Assembly (NCBI GenBank): GCA_012522445.1
Contig: JAAYKL010000109.1
Coordinates: 44,860 to 108,859 of the forward strand
Direction of reading: 5' to 3'
Origin: Myxococcales bacterium
GTDB taxonomy: Bacteria; Myxococcota_A; Polyangia; JAAYKL01
Length of the DNA: 64,000 nucleotides
Position numbers and translations under genes: made by a program. Position 1 is the first letter of the stretch; every line of letters starts with the position of its first letter. The notes beneath the pieces are model-generated. The model was given only the letters and a program-made list of their open reading frames with translations. It was not told the DNA's origin and did no database searches. Positions 19,125 through 26,204 of the stretch are shown here, one piece after another.

Positions 19125-20078
19125 TCACCTGCGGTGGTGCGGCCGTCGACCGACAAAGCGCACTTCGGGTTCGAGGCGTTCGCCAAAGGCGTCGTACACG
19201 CGCGCTTGCAGCAACGCCTCCAGTTGCAGTACGTCTTTGGCCGAAGCGTTTTGGCGATTGATAAAGATGTTGGCGTGTTTTTCAAAGACCGCCGCATCGC
19301 CCACATGCAGTTGTTTTGCCCCTACTTGGTCGAGCAGCGCTCCTGCTGGGCGCCGCCACTCACCGGGATTTTTGGGCGGCAAATTTTTAAAGTACGAGCC
19401 GGCTGTGCGGATGTGTTTGCCTGGATGTTTGGTGCGCCGGGTGTGGCAATGTGACTGCGCGGTTTGGCATAGCTCTGCTGTGTCGCCGTCTTGCAATTGA
19501 AACGTGGCATCCACGATGAGGGCGAGCTCCTCGGAGAGCCGAGAGTGGCGATAGGCAAAGCGAAACCATGCCGGGTCGGTGATCTCGAGCAAATTGCCCT
19601 GCGCGTCGAGTACGGTGGCTCTTTGCAGATGTTCGCCAAAGCTGCTGCCGAAACACCCCGCATTTCCCGCGATGGCTCCCCCAACGGTTCCCGGAAGACC
19701 GGCCGCAAACTCGAGTCCCTGTCGGCCCGCATGGACGAGGTGGTCTACGAGCGCAGCGGCGGGCACCGAGGCACCCACCGTGACCGAGAGGCCGTCGTCG
19801 GCAATGGCGCAGCCCGCAAAGCGGAGTGACACGGCGAGGCCTTCGTAGCCTTCGTCGCTGATCAGGAGATTGGTGCCGCCTCCCAGCAGCAAGACGGGGA
19901 GCGACAGCTCGTGGGCGGCGGACAAGAGCGCTTGGGCTTGTGGCAGCGTGTGTACCGTGGCGAACAAGGCTGCGGGGCCACCGATGTGCAAGGAGGTGTA
20001 TTTCTTTAGCGAAACGCCGTGTTCAATGCGCAACCCGGTGTTTTGGGCCAGCGCATTGCCCATTTGAAAAATGTCCAT
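19125..20078 (-). CDS. murB: UDP-N-acetylenolpyruvoylglucosamine reductase
   Basis: A 317-residue flavoenzyme that reduces UDP-GlcNAc-enolpyruvate to UDP-MurNAc with NADPH, an early cytoplasmic step of peptidoglycan synthesis. FAD-domain motifs are clear: 'SLKKYTSLHIGGPA', 'VLLLGGGTNLLISDEGYEG', 'GLEFAAGLPGTVGGAIAGNA', 'FAYRHSRL', and the catalytic-serine region 'AGSYFKNLPPKNPGEWRRPA'. The C-terminal 'RLEPEVRFVG' is typical. The start at 20078 (MDIFQMGN) is chosen for a GAAGGC ribosome site; the open frame extends upstream without homology. It stands alone rather than in a mur cluster. Confidence 0.93.
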   Translation of the reverse strand: MDIFQMGNALAQNTGLRIEHGVSLKKYTSLHIGGPAALFATVHTLPQAQALLSAAHELSLPVLLLGGGTNLLISDEGYEGLAVSLRFAGCAIADDGLSVTVGASVPAAALVDHLVHAGRQGLEFAAGLPGTVGGAIAGNAGCFGSSFGEHLQRATVLDAQGNLLEITDPAWFRFAYRHSRLSEELALIVDATFQLQDGDTAELCQTAQSHCHTRRTKHPGKHIRTAGSYFKNLPPKNPGEWRRPAGALLDQVGAKQLHVGDAAVFEKHANIFINRQNASAKDVLQLEALLQARVYDAFGERLEPEVRFVGRRPHHRR

Positions 20079-20132
20079 ATTTGCCTTCGAAAATGCGTTG
20101 CGAAAATCCTTTGAGAAACAAGCGCTGGAATC

Positions 20133-20161
20133 TTGACAAAACGGTGCGCTAATGGCAATAG
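20133..20161 (+). promoter_or_regulatory. Possible promoter of the tRNA cluster
   Basis: A perfect TTGACA (20133-20138) followed after 17 bases by CAATAG (20156-20161). The -10 is poor but the position, about 45 bases before tRNA-Ser(UGA), fits a tRNA operon. Confidence 0.35.
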
Positions 20162-20214
20162 CCATACCCTCACGACACAATGTGTCGCGTTCTTTTAAGC
20201 GATGTGGGTTCGAT

Positions 20215-20302
20215 GGAGGACTGGCCGAGCGGTCGAAGGCGGCGGTCTTGAAAACCGTTGTGTCGAAAGGCACCCGGGGTTCGAATCCCTGGTCCTCCGC
20301 CA
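20215..20302 (+). tRNA. tRNA-Ser(UGA)
   Basis: Class II tRNA with acceptor GGAGGAC pairing with GTCCTCC, a long variable arm, T loop TTCGAAT, and anticodon TGA in the loop CTTGAAA (anticodon at 20249-20251). The 3' CCA is encoded (20300-20302). Reads UCA and related serine codons. Confidence 0.95.
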
Positions 20303-20325
20303 GCGGAAGACTGCAACCGTGTTCC

Positions 20326-20410
20326 GGGGAGGTGGCCGAGTGGCTAAAGGCGCACGCTTGCTAAGCGTGTGTACCGAAAGGTACCGAGGGTTCGAATCCC
20401 TCCCTCTCCG
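20326..20410 (+). tRNA. tRNA-Ser(GCU)
   Basis: Class II tRNA: acceptor GGGGAGG pairs with CCTCTCC (one G-U), anticodon loop TTGCTAA gives anticodon GCT, long variable arm, T loop TTCGAAT, discriminator G. CCA is not encoded. It starts 24 bases after the preceding tRNA. Confidence 0.95.
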
Positions 20411-20442
20411 CTGTTTGATATTTTATTGGCTTCATGTTTATT

Positions 20443-20516
20443 GCGTCCGTAGCTCAGTTGGATAGAGCATCGGTCTACGGAACCGAGGGTCGGGCGTTCG
20501 AATCGCTCCGGGCGCG
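20443..20516 (+). tRNA. tRNA-Arg(ACG)
   Basis: Acceptor GCGTCCG pairs with CGGGCGC (one G-U); D loop 'AGCTCAGTTGGATAGAGCA'; anticodon loop CTACGGA gives ACG, normally edited to ICG by TadA; T arm GGGCG-TTCGAAT-CGCTC. CCA not encoded. Third gene of the cluster. Confidence 0.95.
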
Positions 20517-20560
20517 CAATAAAAACACCAATCAATTCGGTAGGTTATTCGGGCTTCTGC

Positions 20561-20579
20561 GAGGGGCCTGCGGCCTCTC
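20561..20579. other. 8-bp hairpin between tRNA-Arg and the RCK gene
   Basis: GAGGGGCC, loop TGC, GGCCTCTC with one G-U pair, lying between convergent units. It has no T-run on either strand, so it may be a weak bidirectional terminator or an RNA stability element. Confidence 0.35.
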
Positions 20580-20597
20580 TCTCATCCTCACAAGCCT

Positions 20598-21629
20598 TTA
20601 TGTACCCTTGATGTTGTTGAGGCGCATTTGCGACAGGCATTGCAGGGCGGCTTCGCGATCGCCAGTCATGAAGACCAGGCGGTCTTGGTCTTGTAACACG
20701 GTGTCTTTGTCGTAACCCCGTTTGAGCAGAAACCCGCGCTCGGCGGCTTTGCGGCTCATGTGACCGGGGTTCACCACCAAGTCGATTTGCTTGTCGTTGT
20801 GTATGACGCCGCGCTTTTTGGCCGTGAGGTGGCAGAGGTGTGGCGCGTGTGCATCGTAGGGAAATTTGCGAGTGAACCCACACAATATTAGCGGAGCGCT
20901 ATGGGTGCGGATAATGGCTTCGGTCAATTGTCGATAGGTGTGCCCCAACAGATGCCCGAGGGGTCCGTCGGCGCAGATAGCGTGGGTTGCGAAGTGCCAC
21001 GCGCCCGGCGTTTGGTGCAAGAGCTTGTCGAAGACCTCTGTGATGCCCGGAGAAAAACAGTCTTGCGCCAATAGGTTCTCGGTCAACTCGCCCGAACACA
21101 CCACGGTATCGACGTGGAGCGACTTGAGATAAATGCGGTTGGCCGAGGAGTGCAATTCGACAACGGTATGGATGTCGGGCGCGCCCGTTGTTTTTTGTTG
21201 CAGGGTTGAAAACTTCTCAATGGCCGTGGCGGCGATAATGGCATGGGCATCGGCATCTTGCCCGCGCAACGGATCCGCCAGGATGACAACCGATCGGATG
21301 CCGGGTCCGCTGATGGTTTGCAGAATGTCGTGTGATGCGGCGAATGCGCTGTCGAAAGGGATGCAGAGCAATCGCTGCGCATGGTTCGCGGGCAAGTAGC
21401 CCTCGGGCAGTTGCTCTTGTGCAGCGTATCCGGGTTGCAACACCACGATGTAGGAAAACGGCGGCAAGTTTTTGGTGAGACGCTCGGCGTCCATCTCCGC
21501 AATGACGCGCGGCAGCCGGGGGCTCGCATGCACAAAGACGACGTGCTCTTGGCCGGTTGCTGGGGGGCCCAGAAAACGCTGTATTTGCGCTTTGAGCGCT
21601 TCTCGTGATGCCGGCGAGGCGTGGGTCAT
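20598..21629 (-). CDS. RCK (TrkA-like) regulatory protein, partner of the upstream channel
   Basis: A 343-residue soluble protein. The middle resembles the second RCK domain of ion channels such as the CASTOR/POLLUX or BK type: 'SVVILADPLRGQDADAHAII', 'VVELHSSANRIYLKSLHVD', 'VVCSGELTENLLAQD'. A further Rossmann-like segment follows. It has no membrane helix. Its ATG overlaps the stop of the channel gene by four bases (ATGA), so the two are translationally coupled and should form one complex. The N-terminal about 60 residues match nothing I recognise. Ligand unknown. Confidence 0.72.
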   Translation of the reverse strand: MTHASPASREALKAQIQRFLGPPATGQEHVVFVHASPRLPRVIAEMDAERLTKNLPPFSYIVVLQPGYAAQEQLPEGYLPANHAQRLLCIPFDSAFAASHDILQTISGPGIRSVVILADPLRGQDADAHAIIAATAIEKFSTLQQKTTGAPDIHTVVELHSSANRIYLKSLHVDTVVCSGELTENLLAQDCFSPGITEVFDKLLHQTPGAWHFATHAICADGPLGHLLGHTYRQLTEAIIRTHSAPLILCGFTRKFPYDAHAPHLCHLTAKKRGVIHNDKQIDLVVNPGHMSRKAAERGFLLKRGYDKDTVLQDQDRLVFMTGDREAALQCLSQMRLNNIKGT

Positions 21630-23284
21630 TGTCGTTCTCCGTGGTGCCGAGATTCGAGATGAGCGGTCGCCTCGGAATAAGCGATGACCAGCAGTTGATC
21701 TTCGCGGCGCAGTGGACGTGGTACCGCGTCGGTGTCGGTGCCGTTGGCGTCAGTGCCCAAGTGGATGAAGGGCTGCAACGCGCCGTCCACTTCGTTGGTG
21801 TGCACCACACCGATGAGGGTGATGTCGTTGGCGTCGCAGTGCAAAAAGGCGAGCTGCGCCTCTTGAAAGGATTTTCCCACGAGATCTTGGGGGACGTCGA
21901 TGAGGTAAATTTCGTTGGTTTCGTCGGTGATTTGGGTCAGGTGGTGATAGATGTCGGAGGCTTGCGGGTTGAGCACAAATTGTCCGATCAACTGCTCGGC
22001 GATGTGCGTGCCACAAATGAAGTTGGTGCGGGAGAGCACGTGCTTGGCGACGTGCCCGGGCATTTGGTTCATCTGCACCGATGTGTAAAACGGGGGTTCT
22101 TGGCTTCCGTCGACGGTGGCGTCAAAGCCCCCGGCGAGCTGGGCGGTGACGGCAATCATCAGAGAGCGGCTGTCCTGTTGCTCGGGCTCTTCAATGGTGG
22201 GGTCCGACAGCACAATGGCGCGATGGGCGCGTGAAATGCCAGCGCGTTCTAAGACCAGCGGATCGGATGGGTGGCCTTCAAGGGCGAATACCAATGCGTA
22301 CACTTTGGGATCGGTAATGTTGAGATTGGGGGCGTTGGGATCGACCACCACGATGTAGCGGCGCCCGGCAAACGCGGTCCACACCTGCCGGATGATATTG
22401 TCGAGGTGTTCGTTGGCACCGAGGATTAAGATGTGATCTTTGAAGACGCGCGTGGAAGGCGGCAACATGCGGATGCGGCCAACGCGTTCGAAGCGCACCA
22501 GGACTGTCGAGACGATTTGGGCGGTCAATTGGCCGATGAGGATCATGCCGATGAGCAAAATCACAACGGCTTCGATGCGCCCGACGATGCTCAGGGGCTC
22601 TTTGTCTTCGATGCCGGAGATCAGCATGATCAGCGTAGACCAGTAGGCGTTGCCGAGATCGCCGAAGTGATCAAAGACCGGGGCATCTTGGCAAACCGCT
22701 GAGTTGGCGCACTCGGTCCAGTAGAGCAGCCACGCGCCGGCGAAGCTCACCACGCCAAAGGCCACAAACAAACCAAGGAGTTGGGGGATGCGAAAGGTGT
22801 ACAGCAAGGACGCCCAGTAAATGCGCACGCGCACCCACGCGAGGTGCATGATTTCCTTGTAGCGAAACAGCCGGAGGATGCGGAAAAAACGAAAGATGCT
22901 GAGGATGCGCTGCAGGCGGATGAGGCGCAACCCGTCCCAGGCTTCTAACTGCAGGAAGGGCATGGCGATGAGGGTGAGCGAGGAGATGACCACCACGAGA
23001 TCGAGGATGGATATCCACTCCGTTACAAAGGCACGCCGGTTGCGAGCGGCATACAGCCGGGCGAGGTATTCGAGCAAAAACACCAGGGCAACCGCGATGT
23101 CGATGCATTGAAAGACGGTGGCGTCTGCGGCGATGTCCAGGCGGAACTCCAGCAGGATGGCCAGCGATGAGGCGACGATGAGGCCGATGAGCCCAAAGTT
23201 GAGCCAATAGCCCGCCGAGTTGCGCGTCTGCACATTGATGGGGAGCAGCAGTCGGTATAGTTTTTCGCGCAGTGTGTTGTGCAT
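21626..23284 (-). CDS. Six-helix voltage-sensor-type ion channel with C-terminal RCK domain and non-canonical filter
   Basis: A 552-residue inner-membrane channel. Helices S1-S4 span about 28-145; S4 carries regularly spaced arginines ('RLIRLQRILSIFRFFRILR', 120-138). S5 is near 168-190, the pore loop at about 205-232 and S6 at 236-258. Residues about 275 onward form an RCK domain ('HILILGANEHLDNIIRQV') with an RCK_C-like end ('LIDVPQDLVGKSFQEAQL'). The filter position reads 'LISGIEDKEP' (221-230) in place of TVGYG, so potassium selectivity cannot be assumed. Start at 23284 with its own promoter; overlaps the RCK partner gene by four bases. Confidence 0.85.
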   Translation of the reverse strand: MHNTLREKLYRLLLPINVQTRNSAGYWLNFGLIGLIVASSLAILLEFRLDIAADATVFQCIDIAVALVFLLEYLARLYAARNRRAFVTEWISILDLVVVISSLTLIAMPFLQLEAWDGLRLIRLQRILSIFRFFRILRLFRYKEIMHLAWVRVRIYWASLLYTFRIPQLLGLFVAFGVVSFAGAWLLYWTECANSAVCQDAPVFDHFGDLGNAYWSTLIMLISGIEDKEPLSIVGRIEAVVILLIGMILIGQLTAQIVSTVLVRFERVGRIRMLPPSTRVFKDHILILGANEHLDNIIRQVWTAFAGRRYIVVVDPNAPNLNITDPKVYALVFALEGHPSDPLVLERAGISRAHRAIVLSDPTIEEPEQQDSRSLMIAVTAQLAGGFDATVDGSQEPPFYTSVQMNQMPGHVAKHVLSRTNFICGTHIAEQLIGQFVLNPQASDIYHHLTQITDETNEIYLIDVPQDLVGKSFQEAQLAFLHCDANDITLIGVVHTNEVDGALQPFIHLGTDANGTDTDAVPRPLRREDQLLVIAYSEATAHLESRHHGERQ

Positions 23285-23302
23285 ACGGAACTCGTGCTTT
23301 TC

Positions 23303-23330
23303 ATAGTACTGAAAAAAAAGCGCTCTGCAA
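23303..23330 (-). promoter_or_regulatory. Sigma-70-type promoter for the channel operon
   Basis: Minus strand: TTGCAG (23330-23325), 16 bases including a T8 run, TACTAT (23308-23303). Predicted start near 23296, a few bases before the ATG at 23284. Confidence 0.45.
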
Positions 23331-23377
23331 TGCGGGTTGCCCGGTATCTCAGATCACGCGGACCCTTCATGTTTCTT

Positions 23378-23407
23378 TTGACCGAGAATTGCAATTCACC
23401 GTATAGT
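23378..23407 (+). promoter_or_regulatory. Strong promoter placing +1 at the start codon (leaderless candidate)
   Basis: TTGACC (23378-23383), 18 bases, TATAGT (23402-23407). Only seven bases separate the -10 from the ATG at 23415, so the transcript should begin at or next to that ATG. No Shine-Dalgarno is present. Confidence 0.6.
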
Positions 23408-23414
23408 GAAACGC

Positions 23415-24491
23415 ATGGCGATTGACGAACAAGAACGGTTGATTAAAGAACTCGAAGTTGCGTTGGATCGCCTGAACGCGCTGTACAATCAATACTTTAT
23501 GGGCATTGAAAAGCTCGAGCCGTTGGTGCCTCGCAAAGATGTCGATCGCAAAATCAACGCCCTGCGAAAAATGCAGTTGCGAAATACGGCGCTTCGCTTT
23601 CGTTTTCAGGCACAGGTGCAAAAGTATTCGACACACGCGAGCCACTGGCAGCGGATTTGTCGCCAAATTGAAGAGGGCACATATAAGCGCGACATTATGC
23701 GAGCGAAGTCGCGGGTGCGCAGGGCCGAAGAAGCCGAGCGCGCCACGCAGGCGTTGCAACAGTTGGATGCGGATGACGAGCTGTCGGCGGCTGTCGATGA
23801 GAGCGCATCGCGCGATGGCGCTTATGATTTGTCGGGGTTCATGGACGCGACACTGGATGATCCCTTTGCCGAACCATCGGCCTTGCCCAGCGCTGCCTCG
23901 TCGCCGCGAGATATGGTTTCTCCCGTGGGCGCCGGGGCTGTCGATCCATCCTCTCGGCCCCAGGGCGTCCCGGTTCCTGCCCGCTTTCAAGCGACAAAGC
24001 CCGTGGTTCCCGTTTCGTCCAAGGGCCGTCAACTGCCCGACATGGGCGAGGAGGATTTTGAGGCCTTATCGGGATTCTTTCAGGAATCGACAGCGCAAGC
24101 ACCGGTATCGCCGCCTAGGCCATCCGCGCCACACAGCAGACGCCCTGCGCCGCCACCCCCACCGCCGCCCCCATTGCCGTCTGACATGCGCCCTGGCCGT
24201 CCTGTGCCACCTGCCCCACCCCGCCCGTCCGCCAGCTCGAAGGTTCGCCCCGCTGCGCCGCCGCCCAAATCCAGCAAGAGCGCATCGACGGGGTTGACCG
24301 ACGATCGCATACAGTCGGTGTATCGCGCATACATGGCTGCGCGCACCAAAACCAACGAATCCACCACCAACATTACGGTGCAAAAAATTGCCCAAGTGCT
24401 GCGAAAACAGGCGGCCAACCGAGGCGGCGACGTCGATTTTCAGGTGGCCATTCGCGATGGCAAGGCCGTGATCAAAACCATCAAAAAATAA
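23415..24491 (+). CDS. MXAN_5187-like protein
   Basis: A 358-residue cytoplasmic protein. Residues 1-115 are a helical domain ('LIKELEVALDRLNALYNQYF', 'LRNTALRFRFQAQVQKY') of a kind I associate with the MXAN_5187 proteins of Myxococcota; a Pro/Ala linker follows (about 125-290) with a proline run, and the C-terminal 65 residues form a second conserved module ('LTDDRIQSVYRAYMAAR', 'VDFQVAIRDGKAVIKTIKK'). Function unknown. ATG 23415 is preferred over GTG 23406 because the promoter puts transcription start there. Confidence 0.75.
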   Translation: MAIDEQERLIKELEVALDRLNALYNQYFMGIEKLEPLVPRKDVDRKINALRKMQLRNTALRFRFQAQVQKYSTHASHWQRICRQIEEGTYKRDIMRAKSRVRRAEEAERATQALQQLDADDELSAAVDESASRDGAYDLSGFMDATLDDPFAEPSALPSAASSPRDMVSPVGAGAVDPSSRPQGVPVPARFQATKPVVPVSSKGRQLPDMGEEDFEALSGFFQESTAQAPVSPPRPSAPHSRRPAPPPPPPPPLPSDMRPGRPVPPAPPRPSASSKVRPAAPPPKSSKSASTGLTDDRIQSVYRAYMAARTKTNESTTNITVQKIAQVLRKQAANRGGDVDFQVAIRDGKAVIKTIKK

Positions 24492-24736
24492 AAAAACGGT
24501 TGTTTTGTAAGGGTGCGAAAATTGGGTGGCACCTAAAAAAACTGTTTGATTTCACATAGATATGGGCTCTCTACCGCTGGCAGGCCCCAGATTGAGAGAC
24601 GGATTACGCGCTTAGCGAGATGATCTAGGTCATGTGAAGTGCTAACATGGCGAAATTAAAGGATATTTCCGGATTGAAAGCGTTGGCATGCGAATTGCTC
24701 TAGCTAGGCGCAGTCTTTGTAGAAAGAGAGTTCCCC
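24492..24736 (+). other. Intergenic region with sigma-54-type promoter
   Basis: A 245-base, AT-richer gap. It begins with a GGTGC/GCACC pair flanked by A-runs, which is not a convincing terminator, and ends with a sigma-54-type promoter and leader for the small ORF at 24737. No coding frame of note. Confidence 0.5.
24684..24699 (+). promoter_or_regulatory. Sigma-54 (-24/-12) promoter
   Basis: The sequence TTGGCATG-CGAA-TTGCT starts at 24683 and fits the TGGCAC-N5-TTGC consensus. GG is at 24685-24686, GC at 24697-24698, with exactly ten bases between. Predicted start near 24710, 27 bases before the ATG at 24737. An enhancer-binding activator would be needed; none is encoded in this window. 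Confidence 0.6.
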
Positions 24737-24922
24737 ATGAATTGGATCAACAACGTAATCGAAGATATACAGCACAAAATTCTGCTAAAGACCGGGAAAA
24801 ATCCGGCCCAGGGCATGATGACCCACGCGGCGCCCCCGGTGCCCTCTGACACCTCCGAGCAAGTGCGCAAATTCCAATGCCGTCTGTGCGACCTCGACAA
24901 GAGACTCCTCGAACTCCGCTAA
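24737..24922 (+). CDS. Small protein behind a sigma-54 promoter
   Basis: A 61-residue ORF: 'MNWINNVIEDIQHKILLK' amphipathic start, a Pro-rich middle, and a charged end holding a Cys-x2-Cys ('FQCRLCDLDKRLLELR'). It has AAAGAGAG 8 bases upstream and a well-spaced sigma-54 promoter, which argues it is real. No family recognised; it could be a small regulatory or membrane-surface peptide. Confidence 0.5.
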   Translation: MNWINNVIEDIQHKILLKTGKNPAQGMMTHAAPPVPSDTSEQVRKFQCRLCDLDKRLLELR

Positions 24923-25018
24923 TTTATTTCATTTACAATTCATTGATGATCGCCGGGCAACGCCCTGGAAGGGTGCGTGGCGAGCGGCTCGTTTTGTGGG
25001 TAAGTGCGCCGAAGCGTT

Positions 25019-25037
25019 ACCTTTTCACACAAAAGGT
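25019..25037. repeat. 7-bp inverted repeat between convergent genes
   Basis: ACCTTTT, loop CACAC, AAAAGGT in the 145-base gap between the small ORF and the convergent LTD lipoprotein. No T-run follows, so terminator function is uncertain. Confidence 0.3.
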
Positions 25038-25067
25038 GCGCGGCGGGTTTGCGGGGCGGCTTGGGTA

Positions 25068-26069
25068 TTAGCCGACGCCTGCGTCGCAAAAAAAGCAAAT
25101 GTGGGGATCGGACGTGAGGCTTTTGCCCTGCGGATCGGCAACTTCAAAGTCTTGGCTGTTGTCGTTGTCGTCTTTGCAACCTTCGCCGATGCGCTGTAAG
25201 GAGCGGGTGGCTGTGGGAGCGGGGGCCTTGGCCCAACCTTCGAAGCAGCGCGGTGACGAGCCGTATCCAACGAGGTCGCGAATGTCATTCCCGGTACAGC
25301 GTTCTTTGAGGGGTTCGCTGTGGTCGACCAAGGCCAAAATACCGCCATTGGCAGCGAGGTTGACCTCGGCGACGAGATCGGCTCCGGGCAGGGGCATGCC
25401 CGTGTCGCTAGAGGCCGCCAATTGAATTAAAAGATATTGTCCGCCCTCAAGCACATCTGACAGCGGGATCATTTTGCCAAAGTTGCCAGCAGCGGGCGCG
25501 TATTGCAGGCTCCAGCCCTCGAGATCGACGGCCAGATCGCTGCGATTGTGCAGCACGATGTAATCGTTTTGCCAGATAGCGCCAGCATTGCCGCCATGCG
25601 CGTAAATTTCGTGAATGACCACCTGGGAGGACTGGCAGACATTGGGCGCCTCCGTGTCGGTGTCGTCCGTGTCGGTGTCGTCCGCATCGGTGTCGTCCGC
25701 GTCGGGGTCGCCGGTGTCGGTGTCGTCCGCGTCGGGGTCGCCAATATCGGTGTTTCCAGTGTCCTGGCTGCCGGTATCGCTGCTGTTGTCGTCGTTGCGT
25801 TGGGCATCGTCGGTATTGTCTGGAGCCGCATCGTTGTCCTTTTTGGCGGGGTCTTCGTCGGTTTTTTCGGGCGGTTGTGGCGTTGTTTTGTCGTTTGGCT
25901 CCTTATTGCCGGTGTCATCAACAGGAGATGCATGGGCGTCGTCGCTGGTTTTGTTGTCATCGCAGGCACTGGTGGCTGCGAGAAACAGGGCGCAGAGCAA
26001 TGGAAGCGACAGGCGCCGGGTTTGGGAAAACAAGCTGTTGTGTGGGTACGGATTGGTTTGTTCTGACAT
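25068..26069 (-). CDS. Lipoprotein with Asp-rich linker and lamin-tail-like domain
   Basis: A 333-residue exported lipoprotein. Signal peptide with lipobox 'AATSAC' (Cys36); residues about 40-140 are an extremely acidic Asp/Thr linker encoded by short DNA repeats; about 142-265 resembles a lamin-tail domain ('VVIHEIYAHGGNAG', 'NDYIVLHNRSDLAVDLEGW', 'SLQYAPAAG'); the C-terminus has several cysteines. Such proteins are typical of Myxococcota surfaces. AGGAGG precedes the ATG at 26069. The function of the domain outside the cell is not known. Confidence 0.8.
   Translation of the reverse strand: MSEQTNPYPHNSLFSQTRRLSLPLLCALFLAATSACDDNKTSDDAHASPVDDTGNKEPNDKTTPQPPEKTDEDPAKKDNDAAPDNTDDAQRNDDNSSDTGSQDTGNTDIGDPDADDTDTGDPDADDTDADDTDTDDTDTEAPNVCQSSQVVIHEIYAHGGNAGAIWQNDYIVLHNRSDLAVDLEGWSLQYAPAAGNFGKMIPLSDVLEGGQYLLIQLAASSDTGMPLPGADLVAEVNLAANGGILALVDHSEPLKERCTGNDIRDLVGYGSSPRCFEGWAKAPAPTATRSLQRIGEGCKDDNDNSQDFEVADPQGKSLTSDPHICFFCDAGVG
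25645..25762. repeat. Short tandem repeats encoding the Asp/Thr linker
   Basis: Repeated 'gtgtcggtgtcgtccgc' and 'gtcggggtcgcc' units in multiples of three encode strings such as 'DADDTDTGDPDADDTD' on the minus strand. Slippage would change linker length without a frameshift. Confidence 0.7.
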
Positions 26070-26121
26070 GGTATCCTCCTTCAAAATGGTCCAAAGGCCA
26101 GACACCAGGTACATCGGCCAC

Positions 26122-26175
26122 TTTTGCGAAAAGTTTCCTATTTCGCGAAAAAAAGATGAAATATTTGCGAAATAG
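26122..26175. repeat. Cluster of three TTTSGCGAAA-like palindromes
   Basis: TTTTGCGAAAA (26122-26132), TTTCGCGAAA (26141-26150) and TTTGCGAAA (26164-26172). The last two also form a larger inverted repeat, CTATTTCGC (26138-26146) with GCGAAATAG (26167-26175). They lie 53-106 bases upstream of the LTD lipoprotein start at 26069, so operator sites or a promoter-embedded hairpin are possible; they also follow the stop of the FHA gene at 26205. Confidence 0.5.
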
Positions 26176-26204
26176 TCCGATTTAACCGCACGAATGTTCA
26201 GTGG

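Noticed and set aside
20561..20579. Intrinsic terminator after tRNA-Arg
   Set aside because: Stable hairpin but no T-run on either strand; kept only as an unassigned hairpin.
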